Made by a program: the position numbers and the translations under genes. Shown here piece by piece: positions 56,259 through 64,000 of a stretch of DNA of 64,000 nt (positions within the stretch are counted from its first letter, which is position 1; each line of letters begins with the position of its first letter). The DNA is from Pegoplata infirma (Eukaryota > Arthropoda > Insecta > Diptera > Anthomyiidae): the NCBI GenBank assembly GCA_963921195.1, contig OY992537.1, forward strand, positions 56,754,313-56,818,312, in the 5' to 3' direction. The notes under the pieces were generated by a model. That model saw only the letters and a program-made list of their open reading frames with translations, did not search any database and was not told the DNA's origin.

Positions 56259-58076
56259 GGGCTATTTCACGTCAACGGGAGACCCCCCCGCCCCCAAAAT
56301 TCTATTGGTCGTAGAGAGTTGTATTATGGCTTAAAATTTAGCCAATGATCTCTACTTTTGAAAGCTGAGTGGCGGAAGTTGAACCCAATGGTGAGTGAGC
56401 CAATATGGCGGCGCGAATCGGGATACCCCGATCGGGATATGCTGAAAACTAATGAAGGAGTTATCGGATTTTTCTGAAATTTGTTATCAGGGGGTATATT
56501 GGGACGCTTATTTCAAATTTTCATTTAGATTTCAAAAATTCAAAATGGCGGATCCGATATGGCGGATGACTTTTTCGAGGTTTTCGCGTTCAAATAAAAC
56601 TCGGTTTCCGGTTGTATTATGGGTCACTAAACACGATTCTGAATTTAGATTTCCAAAATTCAAAATGGCGGATCCAATATGGCGTTTTTTTTATTTGTTT
56701 TTAATTTCGATTTTCTTGAAACTTGGTATCCGGGGGCTATTTGGGACGCTGATTTCGAATTTTTATACAGATTTTAAAAATTCAAAATGGCGGATTCAAT
56801 ATGGCGGATGGTTTTTTTTTAAGTTGTCGCATTCAAATAAAACTCGGTTCCCGGGTGTATTAGGGGTCACTAAACACGATTCTGAATTTAGATTTCCAAA
56901 ATTCAAAATGGCGGATCCAATATGACGTTTATTTTATTTTTTTTTTAATTTCGAATTCCTTGAAACTTGTTATCCGGGGGTTATTTGGGACGCTTATTTC
57001 AAATTTTTATTCAGATCTCAAAAATTCAAAATGGCGGAACCAATATGGCAGATAATTTTTTTTTAAGGTGTCGCATTTAAGTTAAACTCGATACCCGGGA
57101 GAATTATGAGTCACTTAGTACGAATCTGACATCAGGTTTTCAAAATTCAAAATGGCGGATCCAACATGGCTCTTATATTTTTTTAATAATGATTTTTAAA
57201 TCTGATTTCAGATTCGTACTAAGTGACTCATAAAACTCCCGGGTATCGAGTTTAACTTACATGCGACAATTTAAAAAAAAAAGTCATCTGCCATATTGGT
57301 TCCGCCATTTTGAATTTTTGAAATCTGAATAAAAATTTTAAATAAGCGTCCCAAATAACTCCCGCATAACAAGTTTCAAGGAAATCGAAATTAAAAAAAA
57401 AACAATAAACGTCATATTGAATCCGCCATTTTGAATTTTGGAAATCACAATTCAGAATCGTGTTTAGTGACCCCTAATACACCCGGGAACCGAGTTTTAT
57501 TTTAATGCGACAACTTAAAAAAAACCATCCGCCATATTGAGTCCGCCATTTTGAATTTTTAAAATCTGAATAAAAATTCGAAATCAGCGTCCCAAATAGC
57601 CCCCGGATACCAAGTTTCAAGAAAATCGAAATTAAAAACAAATAAAAAAACGCCATATTGGATCCGCCATTTTGAATTTTGGAAATCTAAATTCAGAATC
57701 GTGTTTAGTGACCCATAATACACCCGGAAACCGAGTTTTATTTGAACGCGAAAACCTTGAAAAAATCATCCGCCATATTTGATCCGCCATTTCGAATTTT
57801 GGAAATCTAAATGAAAATTTGAAATAAGCGTCCCAATATACCCCCTGATAACAAATTTCAGAAAAATCCGACAACTCCTTCATTAGTTTTTAGCATATCC
57901 CGATCGGGGTATCCCGATTCGCGCCGCCATATTGGCTCACTTACCATTGGGTTCAACTTCCGCCACTCAGCTTTCAAAAGTAGAGATCATTTGCTAAATT
58001 TTAAGCCATAATACAACTCTCTACGACCAATAGAATTTTGGGGGCGGGGGGGTCTCCCGTTGACGTGAAATAGCCC
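56259..58076. mobile_element. Foldback element FB4, 1.8 kb, ~850-bp near-identical arms
   Basis: GGGCTATTTCACGTCAACGG at the left tip and its complement at the right tip bound two arms that pair almost to the centre (57110-57225). Each arm has six ~120-base units with TTCAAAATGGCGGATCCAAT (56541, 56661, 56783, 56903, 57027, 57147). Both ends abut (AT)n. Because the units hold reading frame, each arm shows open frames (157 aa at 56452-56925; 83 and 60 aa on the other strand) repeating FRFPKFKMADPIW; I read these as repeat translations. Confidence 0.9.
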
Positions 58077-58482
58077 ATATATATATATACATTTGCCTCC
58101 TATCGGGGCACTTTAGAGGCAGTAAGAGCAGTTTTATAAAATTCTAATATTTGTATGGAAGCCCTCTTAAGGAGTAGAGCCAGTGCTTAGGTATGTTTGC
58201 AAAAAATGTTAGGGTAAAACTAATAGGGGTCAGTCTTGCATTTTATAACTTGATTGCGGGGTGGTTGTGGGGCTTTTTGTAGATTTTTTTATCGACCAAT
58301 TTTAAGGCACGGAGTGGTCTTCAACAGCTAATTAGGGTGCCTAAACACATTCAGATTGTTTTAGTATGTTCACAAGAGTTTTTTCACTTGACCGTGGCTA
58401 CAATTTTGTCAAACATTATTAGGGGAAAATCAACAGTCCCTGTAAGTTATGCTGAAAAATGTGAAAAAACTATATATTTTTA

Positions 58483-59390
58483 ATTCTGTTTTTTATATAT
58501 TGTTGGACTTTATATTTTATAACTGAAGTTTTTATTTATTTCGGTTTGAGTCCATATTAATTATTTCTGAGAAATAATTATTTTTGTTGCACAATGAGAA
58601 AATCTGAAAAAAAATAATTGACAACACAGGCTAAGTGGAGATGTCGACAGCTTTCGGAAGAAGCCACCCTTTCTTCGTCAGCACTCTTCGATTGTCACTG
58701 TAGGTGTGTAAGATTAAGATCAGCTATTTAAACGTACATTAAGGCGAAAAAGATGACGGGAATTATATCACATTTCATTACCCATATGTTACGTTTAGCA
58801 CGAAATTAATGAATCTATTTTTAACTTTTTCCAGCACAGTTGTAATTTCTTACACTGTAGTAGATTTTCTCAGAGTTGCAACCCTTAGTAGGACTTTTCA
58901 AGTCTTGAAAAATGTCCGTTAGGTTTGAATTTATATTTCGTATTTCTAATTCTTAGAAATATTACTAAATTGCATTGTACCTTATGAGTTGAGTTTTAAT
59001 TCTGTTTTTTATATATTGTTGGACTTTATATTTTATAACTGAAGTTTTTATTTATTTCGGTTTGAGTCCATATTAATTATTTCTGAGAAATAATTATTTT
59101 TGTTGTACAATGAGAAAATCTGAAAAAAATTAATTGACAACACAGGCTAAGTGGAGATGTCGACAGCTTTCGGAAGAAGCCACCCTTCCTTCGTCAGCAC
59201 TCTTCGATTGTCACTGTAGGTATAGGTGAAGGAAGGGTGGCTTCTTCCGAAAGCTGTCGACATCTCCACTTAGCCTGTGTTGTCAATTATTTTTTTTCAG
59301 ATTTTCTCATTGTACAACAAAAATAATTATTTCTCAGAAATAATTAATATGGACTCAAACCGAAATAAATAAAAACTTCAGTTAAAAAAC
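58483..59390. mobile_element. Penelope-like block: direct repeat, spacer and inverted copy
   Basis: A ~220-base module (TTTATTTCGGTTTGAGTCCA, ATTTCTGAGAAATAATTATT, AACACAGGCTAAGTGGAGAT, GTCGACAGCTTTCGGAAGAA, CTTCGTCAGCACTCTTCG) is present at 58483-58704 and 59000-59222 in the same direction, and inverted at 59228-59390. A 295-base spacer lies between the first two. Pseudo-LTRs in tandem and inverted arrangement are characteristic of Penelope-like elements; no RT or GIY-YIG frame is present. Confidence 0.6.
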
Positions 59391-59874
59391 TATATATTTT
59401 CAAAAAAAGTTCAGGAATTCTTTTTTTTTTCATGAAATGTTCAATGAATTTCGCGGACTTTAAGCTACATTTTTGCGGAATATACTTAAGCGAAAGCACC
59501 AACTCTAAGCTGTTGGGCAAAAACTGATGACACCATATTTTGAGGGTCCCACTGCTTTTCTAAATCTTTGCCTTTTGGTAGGATAATCGAACCTATATTG
59601 TTAATTTCTTGTGTTTTTCAAAAAGTATTTTTTTGTTGCATAGTGTAATTCAACTGCTGCTGGTAAATAAAACGTTGGAGAATTATTTTTCAACAAAAAA
59701 AAATTTTTTTCATTAACATGTTTTTTCAAAAAAAATTTTTTCAATTTTTTTTTTTTCATCAAATGTTTTTTTGTTTCAATTGTTTTTTCCAACAATTTTT
59801 TTCATAAAATTTTGTTTTTTTTCCTTTGAATATTTTTTTCCATAAATTTTTTTAATGAATTATTTTTTGGTTGC
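59391..59874. other. AT-rich stretch with T-runs, no gene
   Basis: TTTTTTTCAT-type low-complexity repeats between 59690 and 59860. The 64-aa frame is a translation of this. It is the target of the LINE insertion at 59885. Confidence 0.5.
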
Positions 59875-59883
59875 AATAACTGA

Positions 59884-60461
59884 GATGTAGACACCTTCAA
59901 CTACCTCGGTTGTAAAATAACCAAAATTGGTGGATCGGAAGCTGATATTAATGATCGTATTAATAAAGCACGCACCGCTTTTCTCAAACTACACAAAGTC
60001 CGGCGCGCTAGGAACATCTCAAAAAAGACTAAATTACGTATATTCAACTGTAGCGTAAAATCAGTTTTGTTATATGGATGTACTACATGGAGCTACACGA
60101 AGCTTACTCTAGGAAAGATCCAAACGTTTATAAATCGATGTTTAAGGCAAATATTAAATATCTTTTGGCCAAATTGGATATCCAATAAAGATCTTTGACT
60201 GCAGGCTGGTCGAATTGGACGAAGACGAAAATGAACTTGGATTGGTCATATTCTTAAAAGACCACAAAACGATATTGCTAGAGAAGCTCTTGATTGGAAT
60301 CCTCAAGATCAACGCCGGCAAGGACGACCTCGCAACACATGGATACGTTGCACAAGAAAGGAACTTGAATCAGCACAAACAACTTGGAATCAAATCAAAC
60401 TACTTGAAAGAGACAGAAATAGTTGGAGAGAATTCGTTAACGCCCTATGTTCTTCGTGACC
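59884..60461 (+). pseudogene. 5'-truncated LINE: C-terminal part of a reverse transcriptase ORF
   Basis: The frame from 59884 encodes DVDTFNYLGCKITKIGGSEA, LFLK-like thumb sequence, LLYGCTTWSYTK, then FINRCLRQILNIFWPNWISN. In this LINE group (RTE/CR1-like ORF tails) these follow the reverse transcriptase palm. After that come HILKRPQNDIAREALDWNPQ and RQGRPRNTWIRC, again characteristic. Two in-frame TGA stops (60196-60198 and 60232-60234) sit where the family has Trp, and a one-base shift near 60421 moves the last 12 codons (SWREFVNALCSS) into another frame, ending at TGA 60459-60461. It cannot be active. It belongs to a different LINE group from the two at 47-52 kb. Confidence 0.85.
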
Positions 60462-60537
60462 ATTATATTTACGTATATACTTGTTATATTAAGGTATAAG
60501 TACTGTTCATATTTAAATAAATAAAGGACATATATAT
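59885..60537 (+). mobile_element. Whole 5'-truncated LINE insertion with 10-bp target duplication
   Basis: AATAACTGAG occurs at 59875-59884 and 60538-60547. Between them lie the RT tail and a short 3' UTR ending AAATAAATAAAGGACATATA, a tail of TA repeats and no poly-A. 5' truncation with direct flanking repeats is the signature of target-primed reverse transcription. Confidence 0.88.
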
Positions 60538-60589
60538 AATAACTGAGTTTCAGTTTGATATTGGCTAATTTATTTTCTGTGTGTTCTTT

Positions 60590-61600
60590 TTTTGACCGAT
60601 TTTTTTGTCAATCAAAATATTTTTTGAGATTCTTAATCAAATATGCTTCACTGGAGTGGCAAAAAAGCTTTTCGTCTGATTTTGAACGCCAGGACAATTT
60701 TTTATTATCCTAGGCCTAAAACTTATGTGGTACAAATTTGAGGTCAATCGAATTAAATTAACCCGTGGCGATCAAAGATTTGGATTTTTGAAAATTAAAA
60801 AAAAAAAAAATAAGAAAACTAAGTCATGCGACACCTCGTACTTAATAATTTTGATCCGCTTAACACGAATATTAAAAAATTTTAAAATTGGCCGAACGGT
60901 TTTCGAGATATCGCTATTTGAAACTTTCCAAAAATGACGGTTTTTCCTACGTTCTAAATTTAAAAAAAAAAAAATCTGAAAATTTCTTATCCCTGACCCT
61001 TTCATAGAGCTTGACGCAGTCTTTTATTCAAACTTAATTTGAGCCAAGTCTATTATTTTAACCCGTGGCGCCCTGCGAAAAATTTGGATTATTGACTAAT
61101 AAAAAGTAAAAGATCTCGCGATACATTATTTTTATTAACTTTTCATGCTGAATACGAATATCAAAAATATCTGTAATCAGTCGAGCAGTTTTCGAGTAAT
61201 CGCCATTTGAAATTTGTCAAAAATTTCCAAAAATTACGGTTTTTTCCATCTCAAAATTTTGTTTTCTTTAACTACTATATAGAGATGGAGACAAACTTTC
61301 ATTTAAACTCAATTTGAGCCAAATCAGACCATTTAACCCATGGCGCTCTTCGATCAAATTTAGAGTTTTTGGTCAAAGGGCTTCACAAGTTAAATTGATC
61401 GGCTTTGGCCAAATTAGTTTTAAATAAAAGATTATCTCAAGCTCAATGAAAGGGTTAAGGGAAAGAAATTTTATGAGTTTTTTTTTTTAATTTCTTGAAC
61501 TTAGGAAAAAACTGCCATTTTTGTCAAATTTAATTGAAATGACTACAAATAAATTAAATAAAGAATCGGTAGGGGAGGATTTCAGAAATGGGACATAATA
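60590..61600. repeat. Family E tandem array, ~280-bp diverged units
   Basis: Units carry (A)ACCCGTGGCG, GATCAAA.ATTT, ATTTTCGAGATATCGC or CGAGTAATCGCCATTTGAAA, and CTTTCATTTAAACTCAATTT-like blocks. At least three diverged units lie here (near 60760, 61060 and 61330). Frames of 70 and 77 aa are repeat translations. Confidence 0.6.
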
Positions 61601-61850
61601 TCTGAGCTTTTTTTTATGTGGAATTTTTTATAACCGGCAATGAAACCCCGATCGGACATTATTGAGCGACACACGAAAGGACACATTTTATAAAGGAAAT
61701 GGCGCTTATATCAGTTGATAAAAAAACTATGTAAAAAGGTTTTTACCAAGGTTGGTAAACGATACCCTCCTAGAACAACTTTATTTATCTATTTTACCGC
61801 AACCTAAAGATTTTAAAAGCGATCATGAAATTCTTCTTTTTGATTTGTCA

Positions 61851-61955
61851 CTTCGTGTTTGTAACGGTTGCCCAATACCGTTATAAATACCATTTCAAAC
61901 GGTATTTTAAAGGTATTGGCCTATGTTTCGAAAATCAACCGGTACAAACACGAAG
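61851..61955. repeat. 105-bp hairpin with CTTCGTGTTTGTA ends
   Basis: CTTCGTGTTTGTAACGGTTG at the left pairs with CAACCGGTACAAACACGAAG at the right (one base offset). ATACCG and CGGTATT inside recall the subterminal motifs of the hAT elements. Confidence 0.6.
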
Positions 61956-62079
61956 CAACCATAGATGGGAACTTTTCATTACCATTGAAATTTAATTACC
62001 ATTGGTTGATATCAACGTGTAATAAAAATATTACAACTCTTTATAGAAAAATTTGCATAAAAATCTAACGAGAAAGTTT

Positions 62080-62985
62080 ACTCCAGCTCGAGGTCACGTT
62101 ACTTTACTAATTATTACGATGATTTTTTCAAAGTAACAATTTTCAAGAAACTATTAATAAATTTTGTTTGATTGCTATTGTCATTTTGCAAGACTTACTC
62201 GACAAGTGTTTCGGAATTTGTCAAATTCCATTGTCAAGAGTATTTAGCAAATTGACAATCGTTAGTGGCAAAACATAAAGTCTTATAATCGTATGTAAAT
62301 AGACATAAGAAGAATTTATGTACTAAAAACACAACATAATACAGCTCTAAATTTAGTACACAAATTTTCATTATGTCTATTTACATATGAAGTTTATGTT
62401 TTGCCACTAACGATTGTCAATTTGCTAAATACTCTTGACAATAGAATTTGACAAATTCCGGAACACATGTCGAGTAAGTCTTGCAAAAAGACCATAACAA
62501 CCGATTTAAAACAAACTTTATAAATAGTTCCTTGAAAATTTTTTACTTTGACAATGGGTACGTTCAGCAGAGAAAGCTGCTACCCAGCTGCTCCTCAACA
62601 TTCTGCTGAACGGTTTAATTTTTGACATTTCAGTCAACATGTTGAGTGAGCGCTACTCATCACTGGTAGCGTTAAAAAATTATGCTACATTTGATCACAA
62701 ACTGATAAATAAGCTGTTTTATTGAAATTATTTCTTTTTTTTTACGTTATTTAAGGAAATTAACAAAAATATCATGAAAAAATAATTTCCACAGATAAAA
62801 TAAATGAAAATAAAAAAAGAACAATCATTAATTCCAATATTTTAAAACATTCATAAAAAATTGCGTTCAGCAGAATCAACTAATCAAAACATGCTACATC
62901 TCAACTGCTGAGTAGCAGGTTTCTCTGCTGAACACGCTCAATATCATCGTAATAATAAGTAAAGAAACGTGACCTTGAGCTGGAG
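62080..62985. mobile_element. Palindromic element FB5 with nested TIR element
   Basis: ACTCCAGCTCGAGGTCACGT at the left pairs with ACGTGACCTTGAGCTGGAGT at the right. The inner arms pair over ~250 bases (CAAGACTTACTCGACAAGTG, TTGACAATCGTTAGTGGCAA, TATGTCTATTTACAT). The centre is near 62350. The right arm is split at about 62556 by a nested element. Confidence 0.8.
62556..62938. mobile_element. ~383-bp element with GTTCAGCAGAGAAA inverted ends, nested in FB5
   Basis: CGTTCAGCAGAGAAAGCTGC and the inverted CGTGTTCAGCAGAGAAACCT form the ends. The FB5 arm continues on both sides. CAAT on each side (62552-62555, 62939-62942) could be a short target duplication, but the exact tips are uncertain. Confidence 0.65.
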
Positions 62986-63029
62986 TATTCTTACTCAAGA
63001 GAATTTATAGGTCGAATAATAAATAATTT

Positions 63030-63690
63030 TTATTATTGAAGTTTTATTTATTTCGGTTTGAGTTCATATTAATTATTTCTGAGAAATAATTATTTTGTTG
63101 TACAATGAGAAAATCTGAAAAAATTAATTGACAACACAGGCTAAGTGGATATGTCGACAGCTTTCGGAAGAAGCCAACCTTCCATCGTCAGCACTCTTCG
63201 ATTGTCACTGTAAAGGTGTAAGATTAAGATCAGCTATTTAAACGTACATTAAGGTGAAAAAGATGACGGGAATTATATCACATTTTATTACCCATATGTT
63301 ACGTTTAGCACGAACTTAATGAATCCATTTTTAACTTTTTCTAACACAGTTGTAATTTCTTACACTGTAGTAGATTTTCGCAGAGTTGCAACCCTTAGAG
63401 GACTTTTCAAGTCTTGAAAAATGTCCGTTAGGTTTGAATTTATATTTCGTATTTCTAATTCTTAGAAATATTACTAAATTGCATTGTACCAGCACTCGAA
63501 GAGTGCTGACGAAGGAAGGGTGGCTTCTTCCGAAAGCTGTCGACATCTCCACTTAGGCTGTGTTGTCAATTAATTTTTTCAGATTTTTTCATTGTACAAC
63601 AAAATAATTATTTCTCAAAAATAATTAATATGGACTCAAACCGAAATAAATAAAACTTCAGTTATAAAATATAAAGTCTAACAATATATA
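63030..63690. mobile_element. Penelope-like block, second copy (module, spacer, inverted module)
   Basis: The module at 63040-63210 is followed by the same ~285-base spacer as at 58705-58990 (TTAAGATCAGCTATTTAAAC, GATGACGGGAATTATATCAC). It is closed by an inverted module at 63489-63690. The block is therefore a palindrome-ended version of the one at 58.5 kb. Confidence 0.65.
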
Positions 63691-64000
63691 GGACAGAATT
63701 TTTATTATTTTAAAAATTAAAACAGAATATAATAATTTAAACTTGTAAATATACTACACAATCATCCATTTTAAACATACCCCATCAATTTGTTTGACCA
63801 ACACTGTAAATTGTGCAGTATTACTGAACGTGTCTACCCACCTTAACATTATTTTTCCAGTGTTTTTACTCTCATTTCAATGAATGTAAATGTTTAATTT
63901 TAGTCCTCATGACAACATATAAAAAAAGGTAATTATCGTTTGTCATTGGGTGTTTTCTTTTTACTTTATTTAATGTTGAGACTATTATTTACAAAGTAAA
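63691..64000. other. Window edge, no feature recognised
   Basis: AT-rich sequence with no match to the repeats listed. Confidence 0.4.

Larger units (their letters stand above)
55963..58275. repeat. Outer inverted repeat around FB4
   Basis: 55963-56135 (CGCCTCGCAATCGC, ATGCAAGACTGACCCCATTA, CTAACATTTTTTGCAAACAT, AAGGGGGCTCCCATACAAA, TTTTATAAAACTGCTC) is matched in reverse by 58100-58275. These arms are homologous to the ~150-base tandem units at 18410-18870. The younger FB4 sits in the (AT)n between the arms. Confidence 0.75.

Noticed and set aside
56452..56925. 157-aa open frame in the foldback arm as a real gene
   Set aside because: The frame repeats FRFPKFKMADPIW with the 120-base DNA unit and appears on both arms; no start context, no domain. 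Kept only as an observation about the repeat.
60215..60499. 94-aa frame in the truncated LINE
   Set aside because: It is in a different frame from the conserved RT tail for most of its length; the family signature is in the frame starting at 59884.
1..64000. Search for a defence system, operon or biosynthetic cluster
   Set aside because: There is no dense coding sequence, and composition and repeats are those of fly intergenic or heterochromatic DNA.

Overview
This window reads as non-genic, very AT-rich DNA from a higher fly (Diptera; the repeat content looks calyptrate or blowfly-like, but the species cannot be fixed from sequence alone). I recognise no intact host gene. The only protein-coding signal I can support is the decayed 3' part of three non-LTR retrotransposons. 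Nearly all other open frames fall inside non-coding repeats.

The dominant component is a set of DINE-1/INE-1-like (Helentron-type, non-autonomous) elements in three subfamilies, here called A, B and C. Each has one end with ACAAGT(A/G)AGA followed by a short palindrome, an internal GTCC/GGAC microsatellite after GATCTAGCGATGTCC, and a hairpin end with TACCCT...AGGGTATA. Into and around these sit: four hAT-type elements, each with an exact 8-bp target-site duplication; several large foldback (long inverted repeat) elements; TA-flanked elements with CACT-type inverted ends; tRNA-like SINE heads; Penelope-like repeat blocks; and several tandem repeats.

Layout. 1-8.3 kb: DINE-A, a 2.2-kb foldback, a ~120-bp satellite interrupted by a second foldback that carries DINE-B, a SINE, then DINE-A. 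9-17 kb: two related TA-CACT elements, one interrupting an older inverted-repeat element, and four DINE copies. 17.6-20.4 kb: DINE-C fragment, a foldback end and tandem repeats. 21.2-26.5 kb: one 5.35-kb hAT element full of other repeats. 26.9-30.4 kb: DINE-B fragments around a 1.7-kb inverted-repeat element holding a pair of divergent tRNA-like sequences. 31-43.5 kb: deeply nested DINE A and C elements, hAT elements, an AGAGCACAAGGGG-end repeat cluster and minisatellites. 43.5-52.1 kb: a SINE, an ~300-350-bp tandem array carrying a primer-binding-site-like motif, and two decayed LINEs on opposite strands. 52.1-58.3 kb: a foldback, a 520-bp hAT MITE and a large nested palindrome. 58.5-64 kb: two Penelope-like blocks flanking a 5'-truncated LINE with a 10-bp target duplication, and a palindrome with a nested element.

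Nothing here looks like a working gene network. The window is a record of nested insertions, and its value lies in the insertion order, the exact target duplications and the long hairpins that could give double-stranded RNA if transcribed.
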